Source of the DNA: Roseiarcus sp963775575
GTDB lineage: Bacteria; Pseudomonadota; Alphaproteobacteria; Rhizobiales; Beijerinckiaceae
Direction: 5' to 3'
DNA: 64,000 nt
Assembly (NCBI GenBank): GCA_963775575.1
Contig: CAVZJG010000002.1
Span: forward strand, 496,001 to 560,000
Shown: piece after piece, positions 23,996 to 31,650 of the stretch
Numbering within the stretch: position 1 is the first letter of the stretch
Layout of the letters: every line of letters begins with the position of its first letter
Notes under the pieces: generated by a model
The model's database searches: none
What the model was told of the DNA's origin: nothing
The model's input: the letters and a program-made list of their open reading frames with translations, nothing else
Program-made: the position numbers and the translations under genes

Positions 23996-26479
23996 ATGGG
24001 GCGTAAACTCACCTTCCGCGCCACGCTCTTGAGCGGCGTCTGTATGCTGCCGTTCGGAGCCATGGCCGATGATCTCGGCGCCGCTCCGGCGGTGCCCGCA
24101 GCGGCGCAAATGACTTCGGAAGACGAGATCGATCTCGGGCTGGGGGGGATCTGGGGCGCCAACACCGGTCAGTACGGCCGCTACAACGGCTTCACCGAGG
24201 AGGGGCTCGACGGGCTGTTCAGCTTCAACTCGGTGACGCGCAAGGACACGCAGTACTATATCTTCACCGGCTCCGGCATCAACTTCCAGTTCGGCGACAA
24301 CCTGGGACGGGCGCCGTATCCCTGCGCCGCCGCCGCCCTCGGCCAGTGCCAGACCGGCAGCTTCAAGGACAGCGCCTATACGAGCAGGACAGCCAACGAC
24401 CTCGGGCCGAACGCCGAGGCGAAGTTCGAAGTCGGCGATCAGGGCAAGTGGGGGGTGATCGGCTATTACGATGCGATCTCCTACACCGGAAACATCATCG
24501 ACTCGATCTATACGATCAACGGCAACCAGGGGATTCTCGGCCCCGGACTCACGAAGTGGGGCGGCGCGACGAGCCCGTCGGCGCCGACACCGGGCGTCGT
24601 CACCTCGGTGACTGCGGGCACGCTCGCCAGCGCCGAGCAGCGCTTCCAAACGGGAACCCGGCGCGACATCGTCGGCCTGACCGGCACCTACACGTTCGGC
24701 GACTGGACGATCACCGGCGCGCTCCGACACGAGCACAAGGAAGGGACGGTCGAAGAGAGCTTCGGCGAAGGGGCGTTAGTCACGGGCCAGGCGTTTACCT
24801 TGCCGGTCGATTACGACACCGATCGTTACGACGTGTCGGCGACCTATCGCTCGGCGCAGCTCCAGGCTGTGTTCGGTTACTTCCTCTCTAACTTCACCGA
24901 CCACAACAACGGGGTCTTCCTGCCCGAACCGGTGGGGCGCGCGACGGCGCCGTACGAGGTGACGTCGCTCTATGCGACACCGCCGAGCAACTACGCGCAG
25001 TACATGACCGCGATGTTGGCCTACAACATAAGGCCGACGACGCGGGTCAACGTGAACGCTCGCTATGGCTTGGAGACGCAGAACGACACCTTCCCAGCCA
25101 ACACGGGCGATCCTTTGGCTTCGACCATCTTCCCCGTTCTCAACTCCTCAGGTCAGGGAACCGGCAGCGCCACCTCGCCCAACATCTGGGCCCAGGTCTA
25201 CCAGGGCAACGTCGGCGTCACCGACTCTTCGATCAAGAACCTGACCGTGAGCGCGAAATATTCGATCGAAGGACGCGACGTCAGCATCAATAGTTTCAAC
25301 AACAAATGCGGCGGCGCCACAACTTACGCATACGCCGTGTGCGGCAACGGCCAAGGGTCGGACACCAGCATAACGGGTATCATCGGCTATGTCGTGCCGC
25401 AGGACTGGCTGAAGCAGAAAGTCAACCTCGACGCCGACTATCGCATCCTCGGGCAGAGCAACACCAGGGTGTTTGCGAACTATGAGTTCGACGACATCGA
25501 CCGCAGCAACGCCCAGGTCGGCCGCAGCTGGACCGACACCGGCACCTTGGGCGTGAGCAGCATGCTGGCCTCCAATCTCCAGGGTCGCGTCACCGGCACC
25601 TTGGGCGAGCGAAGCGGCGTCGTGAACTTCTGGGAAGCATTCACGAATCTCGGAGAACCCCCGGGCTCGACTACGTATAAGGGGGACCCCTCCATCGCCT
25701 TCTATCAGGCGCCGTACACGATGGAGGCGGCGAACGCCCGCCTCGACTACGCGCCGCCCGGGCCGTTATCCGGCGGCCTGTCGTTCAAGTTCGAAAACGA
25801 CAATTACCAAGATGGTGCCGCGAACGCGCCCGGTAAGCTCACGTCGAATTTTTTGAATGAGAACGAGGGTATCAAGCAAGACTACAACCTCACGGCTGGC
25901 GTCGACGGCAACTACCGGCCGACCGACAGCGTGAACCTGCACGCCTTCTACAGCTTCGAGAGGATCTACTTCAACAATGTGGGCAACGGCGCCTGCGCTC
26001 TCAGCAATACCGGGGCCTGCGCGGGGTCGGCGTATTACTTCCAGAACCTGTACACCAACGACGTTCATACCGTCGGTGCCAGCGTCGAATGGAAGGCGAC
26101 GGACCGGCTGAAGTTCACCATCGAGGAAAGCTTCGCGTTTGGCGACGTGATGTTCGGCGAATACAATGGCGTCTTTGCCATCTCATCTCCGCAACAGACC
26201 TATCAAGCCGTCAGCAGCTATCCCAACGAGCCGTCGGTCATGAACCAGCTATCGGCCAAGGTCAAATATCAGCTCACGGACAACGTCGAACTGGGGCTGG
26301 GCGCAGGCTGGGCCATGTTCCATATGAACAACTGGCAGGACTCCAATTGCGCGGTTATGCTGTCGACGGGCGTCTGCGGCGCCGGCTCGGCGATCTCGGC
26401 CACAAATCTGACGCCCGGCTACCTCTCGCCCAACTACAACGTCGGAATGGTCATGGCCATGCTGAAGATCAAGTGGTAG
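23996..26479 (+). CDS. Outer-membrane beta-barrel of the MtrB/PioB family
   Basis: This 827-residue protein has a signal peptide (RATLLSGVCMLPFGAMA). Alternating aromatic/polar strands run throughout the sequence, as in EIDLGLGGIWGANTGQYGRY near the N-terminus, and the last strand (NYNVGMVMAMLKIKW) ends in an aromatic residue. Length, gene order and opening match the MtrB/PioB decaheme-associated barrel, which sheathes the decaheme cytochrome and lets electrons cross the outer membrane. It lies 55 bp after the decaheme gene. No outer-surface MtrC-like cytochrome or PioC-like iron-sulfur protein follows, so the conduit would end at the barrel, as in PioAB. A GC-rich hairpin overlapping the stop (about 26478-26503) may terminate the transcript. 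Confidence 0.92.
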   Translation: MGRKLTFRATLLSGVCMLPFGAMADDLGAAPAVPAAAQMTSEDEIDLGLGGIWGANTGQYGRYNGFTEEGLDGLFSFNSVTRKDTQYYIFTGSGINFQFGDNLGRAPYPCAAAALGQCQTGSFKDSAYTSRTANDLGPNAEAKFEVGDQGKWGVIGYYDAISYTGNIIDSIYTINGNQGILGPGLTKWGGATSPSAPTPGVVTSVTAGTLASAEQRFQTGTRRDIVGLTGTYTFGDWTITGALRHEHKEGTVEESFGEGALVTGQAFTLPVDYDTDRYDVSATYRSAQLQAVFGYFLSNFTDHNNGVFLPEPVGRATAPYEVTSLYATPPSNYAQYMTAMLAYNIRPTTRVNVNARYGLETQNDTFPANTGDPLASTIFPVLNSSGQGTGSATSPNIWAQVYQGNVGVTDSSIKNLTVSAKYSIEGRDVSINSFNNKCGGATTYAYAVCGNGQGSDTSITGIIGYVVPQDWLKQKVNLDADYRILGQSNTRVFANYEFDDIDRSNAQVGRSWTDTGTLGVSSMLASNLQGRVTGTLGERSGVVNFWEAFTNLGEPPGSTTYKGDPSIAFYQAPYTMEAANARLDYAPPGPLSGGLSFKFENDNYQDGAANAPGKLTSNFLNENEGIKQDYNLTAGVDGNYRPTDSVNLHAFYSFERIYFNNVGNGACALSNTGACAGSAYYFQNLYTNDVHTVGASVEWKATDRLKFTIEESFAFGDVMFGEYNGVFAISSPQQTYQAVSSYPNEPSVMNQLSAKVKYQLTDNVELGLGAGWAMFHMNNWQDSNCAVMLSTGVCGAGSAISATNLTPGYLSPNYNVGMVMAMLKIKW

Positions 26480-26811
26480 CCCGCCGAAATGCGGGGGGCT
26501 TTTCGTCCGATGTCGCCGCCGGGTCGAAGCTCGCCGCCGCGGCGGACGAGGGCGACGCCGACACAGGCGTCGCGGAGCAGGACGACGGCGCCGCGGGGGG
26601 CGAGAGCCCTCGCCTGGCAACCGGCGAGCGAGCCGCAAGACCCGGAGCAAGCCGTTTCGCCGGGTCGGCGTGGATCATCCTCGGCCTGAACGTTCCACGC
26701 GACGACATCGTTTATCGCGGGAAACGGTCATTTTCCCCGTTGATGGTCAGTTCTCGGCGCCGTAAATTCAAACTCGACGAGTCACCCCTCTGGAGTTTAT
26801 GGCGCCCCGCC
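26480..26811. other. Intergenic stretch with no supported gene
   Basis: About 330 bp between the barrel gene and the antitoxin gene. Frames crossing it are shadows with no motif. Apart from the possible terminator at its left end I see nothing in it. Confidence 0.5.
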
Positions 26812-27057
26812 ATGCGCGAAATCCATGCCTCGCAGGCCCGCATTCCGCTTCGCCGACGCCGCGACGAGGCGGAGCGCGGGGAGACCGCGGCGACCCCCCG
26901 ACGCGGCCGCGCCGTCGCCCGGATCGCGCCCGACGCGCGTCGGTGGCAAGAGCAAGTCGAAACCGCGATCGAGACCATCAAGGCCTTGCGCCGGCGCGCC
27001 GGAACAATCGCCCTCGACGAACTTGTTTCGGCCAGACGCGAGGGGCGTAATTCCTGA
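26812..27057 (+). CDS. Phd/YefM-family antitoxin
   Basis: The 81-residue protein opens MREIHASQARIPLRR and continues DEAERGETAATPRRGRAVARIAPD, which is the Phd/YefM fold signature (strand-helix, then ERGE and a basic GR.VAR.AP strand). The C-terminal helix ETIKALRRRAGTIALDELVSARREGR is the toxin-neutralising type found with VapC partners. Its stop overlaps the start of the vapC-like gene (TGATG at 27055-27059), the normal coupled layout. The antitoxin appears intact although its toxin is broken. Confidence 0.8.
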   Translation: MREIHASQARIPLRRRRDEAERGETAATPRRGRAVARIAPDARRWQEQVETAIETIKALRRRAGTIALDELVSARREGRNS

Positions 27058-27377
27058 TGCCTTTTGGGCTCGATGCATCAATCGCCGCGTCTTGGGCGTT
27101 CGAGGACGAGGACCGTCCCGTCGCAGCATTGGCCCTGGAGTGCGTCCGCGCCGACGAAGCGCGCGCGGGGGCCCGAGTCTGCGGCGGTTCGGGGCGCGCG
27201 ACGCGCTGGTCGCGAACAAGCGCCGTGAAGGCCTGGAGACCCCAAGGAATCAAAGGGCTCCGACTTTTGCAAAGCGCTCTGTCGATGCACGTCAACGTAG
27301 GCGAATTTCCTCGCCGATACGACGCGGCGAAGCTCGCAATATGGGGACGAGAAGCGTCCGGCTTACACTCTTCTTGA
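27057..27377 (+). pseudogene. Frameshifted VapC-type PIN toxin
   Basis: It begins MPFGLDASIAASWAFEDEDRPVAALALE, with the first PIN-domain acidic residues (LDAS, EDED) in place. After about residue 39 the expected sequence moves to another frame (PSLRRFGARDALVANKRREG, from about 27171). Near the end, RYDAAKLAIWGREASGLHSS in the first frame again matches the PIN motif with the late Asp. At least two frameshifts are needed, so a functional toxin is unlikely. Confidence 0.75.
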
Positions 27378-27440
27378 ATCGCTGGTGGCCAATTGACCGG
27401 ACCTCATTCGCAATGCGCCTCGTCTCACGGCTCGTCATGG

Positions 27441-29513
27441 ATGGTGGGCTCATCGCAATTGGCGGCAGAGAAGGCGGAGATCGGGCGGTCGATTTCTTCG
27501 CGCGTCAGGCGGGCCACGTCTCCGATCGTCCGCATTTGGAGAGCCGCGGCGTTTTTCCTGCTCGCCGTTGCCGCAGTGGTTAGCGCATCGAGCCCCGCAG
27601 CGGCGCAAGCGGCCGATAGCGGCGCCTCGGCTGCTCAACCAGCCTCGCAGACCCCCGCGAAAATACCCAGCGAAATGTGTCTGTCATGTCACGGCACGGA
27701 AGGGTTTGCGGTTGTGGGGCCGGACGGAAAGCCGCGCTCGCTGTTCGTGGATCAGGAGAAGTTCAAGCCCAGCGTCCACGGCGGACGCCAGTGCGTCGAT
27801 TGCCACACCAACATAACGTCGATCCCCCACCCGCCGACCCAGATCAGGGTCGATTGCGTCAGTTGCCACGAAGACTTGTGGGACAAGGCTCAGAAGGAAG
27901 GTAAGGCGCAACAATTCGCCACATTGGGCTTCGTCGTGGGACAAATCGACAAGTTCATGAGTTCGATTCACGCGCGACCGTCGCGGGCCGATCAGTCGCA
28001 AACCAATGCGACCTGCTATAATTGTCATGACGCCCATTACGTCTATCCGCCAGGGACTCCCCGCTGGCAAGAGTGGCGCCTGGACCTTCCCAATGCCTGC
28101 GGCAAGTGCCATTCGAAGGAGCTCGCGGACTACACGACGTCGGTTCATGGCCAGTTGGTGCTGGAGGACCATAAGCCCGCGGCGGCGACATGCGCCGACT
28201 GCCACACCAGTCACGACATCGAAGACCCGTTCCTGAGCTCAACCCAGCTCGTCATCATCAAGAACTGCGGTTCGTGCCATCAGGAGGAGTTTGACAGCTA
28301 CCTGGACACCTATCACGGGCAGGTCACCGCCCTGGGCTACTCCTATACGGCCACGTGTTTCGACTGCCACGGATACCATACGATCCAACGGGTCGAAGAC
28401 CACCGTTCGACCGTGTTTCCGACCAACCGGCTCGCCACATGTCAGAAGTGCCATACCAACGCCACCGCCGGGTTCGTCACCTTCCAGCCACATGGCAATA
28501 CCCACGACTTCAAGCGCTATCCCTATTTGTGGCTCGCGTCGCATTTCATGGTCGCGCTTCTGATCGGCGTGTTCGCCTTCTTCTGGACCCATTCCGCGTT
28601 GTGGTTCTACCGCTCCTACAAAGAGCGCGAGGCGCGCGGCCCGCAGCAGGATCTCTACGTCTACCCGGCGCCCCACAAGGACGAGCCTTATTTCGAGCGC
28701 TTCCCCGTCATTTGGCGGCTCGCCCATCTCGCCCTTCTGCTGAGCACCATGACGTTGGTCTTGACCGGAATGACGGTGCTCTATTCCGAAACCGCGTGGG
28801 CGCACGTCGTCGCGAGGCTACTCGGCGGCCCGCAGATGCGGTCCACCATTCATCACATCGCCGCGGTCATTTTCCTCACGGTGTTCTTCGCGCATGTCGT
28901 GGCGATGGCGATCAAGCTGGGAGGAAAGGGGCGAGCTTTCCATTGGTTCGGGCCGGATTCCCTGGTCGTCCGCTGGCAGGATTTTCGCGATATCCTCGCC
29001 ATGTTCACTTGGTTCTTCGGCCGCGGCCCGCGCCCCGTGTTCGACCGGTGGACCTATTGGGAGAAATTCGACTATTGGGCGGTGTTCTGGGGCATCTTCA
29101 TCATCGGCGGCAGCGGCGCCCTCCTGTGGGGCAAGGTCGAGGTCGCCAAAGTTCTGCCGGGGTGGGTGTTCAACGTCGCGCTCATCTTCCATCAAGAAGA
29201 GGCCATCCTCGCCGCCGTCTTCCTGTTCACCGTGCATTTTTTCAACAACCACTTCAGGCCCGACAAGTTTCCGCTCGACACGGTGATGTTCACCGGGGCG
29301 ATGTCGCTGGAAGAGTTCAAGCGGGAGCACGCGGTGGAATATAACCGGCTGGTCGAAACCGGGCAGCTCGAAAGCCATCGCGTTCCCGCGCCGTCGCCAG
29401 CCATGGCGCTGGGCTCGAAAATATTGGGCTTCACCCTGCTCACGATTGGCTTGATATTGCTGCTCCTAGTGGCGATCGGGTTGATCAGCAATGCGGTGGG
29501 AGTGGGACCGTGA
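27441..29513 (+). CDS. Fusion of a nine-heme cytochrome c with a cytochrome b membrane domain (CbcL-like)
   Basis: I take the ATG at 27441 (690 residues); a TTG at 27393 would add 16 residues. A signal helix (IWRAAAFFLLAVAAVVSASSPAAAQA) leads into a periplasmic domain with nine CxxCH motifs: CLSCH, CVDCH, CVSCH, CYNCH, CGKCH, CADCH, CGSCH, CFDCH and CQKCH. From about residue 350 the protein becomes an integral di-heme b domain with several His-bearing helices (RLAHLALLLSTMTLVLTG, TIHHIAAVIFLTVFFAHVVA, ALIFHQEEAILAAVFLFTVH). This c-plus-b fusion is the architecture of CbcL of Geobacter, a quinone oxidoreductase for low-potential extracellular electron transfer. Here it probably links the quinone pool to periplasmic cytochromes; the direction of flow is not told by sequence. 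Confidence 0.92.
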   Translation: MVGSSQLAAEKAEIGRSISSRVRRATSPIVRIWRAAAFFLLAVAAVVSASSPAAAQAADSGASAAQPASQTPAKIPSEMCLSCHGTEGFAVVGPDGKPRSLFVDQEKFKPSVHGGRQCVDCHTNITSIPHPPTQIRVDCVSCHEDLWDKAQKEGKAQQFATLGFVVGQIDKFMSSIHARPSRADQSQTNATCYNCHDAHYVYPPGTPRWQEWRLDLPNACGKCHSKELADYTTSVHGQLVLEDHKPAAATCADCHTSHDIEDPFLSSTQLVIIKNCGSCHQEEFDSYLDTYHGQVTALGYSYTATCFDCHGYHTIQRVEDHRSTVFPTNRLATCQKCHTNATAGFVTFQPHGNTHDFKRYPYLWLASHFMVALLIGVFAFFWTHSALWFYRSYKEREARGPQQDLYVYPAPHKDEPYFERFPVIWRLAHLALLLSTMTLVLTGMTVLYSETAWAHVVARLLGGPQMRSTIHHIAAVIFLTVFFAHVVAMAIKLGGKGRAFHWFGPDSLVVRWQDFRDILAMFTWFFGRGPRPVFDRWTYWEKFDYWAVFWGIFIIGGSGALLWGKVEVAKVLPGWVFNVALIFHQEEAILAAVFLFTVHFFNNHFRPDKFPLDTVMFTGAMSLEEFKREHAVEYNRLVETGQLESHRVPAPSPAMALGSKILGFTLLTIGLILLLLVAIGLISNAVGVGP

Positions 29514-29618
29514 TCATGCCGCAGGATGACGGCGATCGTACTAGAGAGATAACGCTGGCGCACGATCCGATCGTAGGGCGGTGAACTTCGGCCGACCCAT
29601 CGCCGTGGAGGCTCACCG

Positions 29619-29963
29619 ATGAAAAATTTTGCGCGCGCTCTCCTGATGATCTCTATGGCGCTGGCTGCCGGCTTGGGTATTCGCGATTCGTCGGCCCAAA
29701 GCACAACCGGGGCGCCGACGAGCGGGGACGTTGCTGCGGGCAAGGCCAAGACCGCGGGCTGCGCCGGATGTCATGGGGTGAACGGTGAAGGCGTCGGTCC
29801 GTATCCGCCGCTGGCGGGCTGGACCGAGAAGCAGATCGTCGATGCGCTCCAGGAATTGAAGTCCGGCAAACTCATCGATCCTATCATGGATCCGATGGCG
29901 GATATGCTCAACGATCAGGATATGGCCGACATCGGCGCGTATTACGCATCGCGCAAGAAATGA
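29619..29963 (+). CDS. Small exported class I cytochrome c
   Basis: This 114-residue precursor has a signal peptide (ALLMISMALAAGLGI...AQS), a single CAGCH site in AGKAKTAGCAGCHGVNGEG and a candidate distal Met in MDPMADMLNDQDM. The C-terminal helix (DMADIGAYYASRKK) is typical of cytochrome c553/c4-like carriers. It lies 105 bp after the CbcL-like gene and a good ribosome site (GGAGG) precedes it. It is a likely soluble partner of the two c/b modules. Confidence 0.92.
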   Translation: MKNFARALLMISMALAAGLGIRDSSAQSTTGAPTSGDVAAGKAKTAGCAGCHGVNGEGVGPYPPLAGWTEKQIVDALQELKSGKLIDPIMDPMADMLNDQDMADIGAYYASRKK

Positions 29964-30111
29964 CGGTTACGGGTATGCCGATTTCCCAGCGCCGAAAATA
30001 TGCTTTAAGAGCCGCCATGTGTCGTCCGGCGCAATGCCGGTGCCGCTCGAAGCAAGAGTACGGCGGCGTCTCGTCCGCTTGTCGCGCCGTGTCGCCTAAG
30101 AGGCCGCGTTG

Positions 30112-31200
30112 ATGCTGTGGTTGGTTCTCGCCGTAATGACGGGTCTCGCGGTCCTGGTCACGCTGTGGCCGCTGGCGTTTCGTCGCCGAGGCGGCGCCGA
30201 GCCGGCGAGCGAAGTCGCCTTCTACAAGGCCCAGCTAGGCGAAATCGAACGCGATGTCGAGCGCGGGCAATTGCCGGCCGAGGAGGCCGCCGGGGCGCGC
30301 GCCGAGGCCGCGCGGCGCCTGATCGTGGCGAGCGCGGCGGTGCCCGTCGAGAGCGGCGCGAGCGAAGGCGTGAGGCCGCGGCGCATCGGCGCCGCACTGA
30401 TCCTGGTCGCCGTTCCCTTGCTAGCGCTCGCCCTTTACGCCGAATTGGGTCGACCGGACCTGCCCGACGCGCCGCTCGCCGACCGCGTGGCGGACGCCAA
30501 AAGCGCCAAAAGCGTGGAGGCGGCGCTGGCGCGCCTCGAGGCGCATTTGGCCGCCTCGCCCGACGACGCGAAGGGCTGGGCGGTGATCGCGCCGGTCTAT
30601 ATGCACATCGGACGCTATGACGACGCGGCCAACGCCTTTGGCGAACTCCTGCGGCTGGACGGCGAAAGCGCGGATCGGCGCGCCGCCTACGGCGAGGCGC
30701 TGGTCGGCGCGGCGGGCGGCGGCGTCACCGCCGACGCGCGCGCCGCCTTCGACAAGGCGCTCGCCGAACAGCCGGGCCTGCCCGCGGCGCGCTTCTATCT
30801 CGGCCTCGCCGCCGAGCAGGACGGCGACAAGGCGAAGGCGATCGCGATCTACCGGGCGTTGCTCGGCGAGGCGCCCGCCGACGCGCCCTGGACGCGCGCG
30901 CTTGCGGCGCGGTTGGCGGCGCTCGAGGGCGGCGCCGTCGCGTCCACGCCCGCGAGCGCCCCGCCGGACGACGGACAAGCGGCGACGATCCGCGGCATGG
31001 TCGAGCGGCTGGCGACGCGGCTGGCTCAAAACGGCGGCGACGCCGGCGAGTGGGCGCGCCTTATTCGCGCCTATTCCGTGCTGCACGAACCGGAAAAGGC
31101 GAGGGACGCGCTCGCCGCGGCGCGCAAGGCGCTGGCGGGCGACGCGGGAGCGCGAGCGGGCCTCGACGCGCTGGCGCAGGAATTGGGACTGGGAGGCTGA
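30112..31200 (+). CDS. ccmI: Cytochrome c biogenesis protein CcmI
   Basis: The 362-residue protein has two N-terminal membrane helices (LWLVLAVMTGLAVLVTLWPL and IGAALILVAVPLLALALYAEL), with the FYKAQLGEIERDVERGQL segment between them that marks CcmI. A periplasmic TPR domain follows, ending in the EKARDALAAARKAL repeat region. CcmI presents apocytochromes to the heme ligation complex. It is first of a tight seven-gene ccm operon. The frame allows a TTG one codon earlier; ATG at 30112 is preferred. Confidence 0.94.
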   Translation: MLWLVLAVMTGLAVLVTLWPLAFRRRGGAEPASEVAFYKAQLGEIERDVERGQLPAEEAAGARAEAARRLIVASAAVPVESGASEGVRPRRIGAALILVAVPLLALALYAELGRPDLPDAPLADRVADAKSAKSVEAALARLEAHLAASPDDAKGWAVIAPVYMHIGRYDDAANAFGELLRLDGESADRRAAYGEALVGAAGGGVTADARAAFDKALAEQPGLPAARFYLGLAAEQDGDKAKAIAIYRALLGEAPADAPWTRALAARLAALEGGAVASTPASAPPDDGQAATIRGMVERLATRLAQNGGDAGEWARLIRAYSVLHEPEKARDALAAARKALAGDAGARAGLDALAQELGLGG

Positions 31201-31203
31201 CGG

Positions 31204-31650
31204 GTGACGCGCAAAGGCCGCCAACTCGCGCTCATCGCCGTCGCGCTCGGCGTCGTCGCCGCCGCCGTCGGCTTGGCGCTCTATGCGCTGAACGGCAGCA
31301 TCGTGTTCTTCTACAGCCCGAGCGAAGTGCTGCAGAAGAACGTTCAGGCCGGCGCGCGGCTGAGGGTCGGCGGCCTTGTCGAGCCCGGCTCGGTCACCAA
31401 GACGGCCAACGACAAGCTGGATTTTTCCATCACCGACGGCGCGCACCAGATCAAAGTCTCCTATGAAGGGCTGCCGCCCGACCTGTTTCGCGAGGGACAG
31501 GGCGTCGTCGCCGAGGGGGTGCTGGAGGCGCCCGGCCAGTTGCGCGCGGAAACGATCCTCGCCAAGCACGACGAGCGCTACATGCCGCGCGAAGTCGTCG
31601 ACGCGCTGAAGAAACAGGGCCGCTGGCAAGAGGGGAGCGCCAAGCCGTGA
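31204..31650 (+). CDS. ccmE: Heme chaperone CcmE
   Basis: The 148-residue protein has a single N-terminal anchor helix and an OB-fold. Its hallmark heme-binding His is in AKHDERYMP (about residue 122), followed by the family Tyr. It receives heme and passes it to CcmF/H for attachment. It starts with GTG, 3 bp after ccmI, and its stop overlaps the ccmF start. Confidence 0.96.
   Translation: MTRKGRQLALIAVALGVVAAAVGLALYALNGSIVFFYSPSEVLQKNVQAGARLRVGGLVEPGSVTKTANDKLDFSITDGAHQIKVSYEGLPPDLFREGQGVVAEGVLEAPGQLRAETILAKHDERYMPREVVDALKKQGRWQEGSAKP

Noticed and set aside
26089..27057. 322-codon forward frame after the barrel gene
   Set aside because: Only its last 81 codons (from 26812) resemble a protein family, the Phd-type antitoxin; the rest overlaps the barrel gene out of frame.
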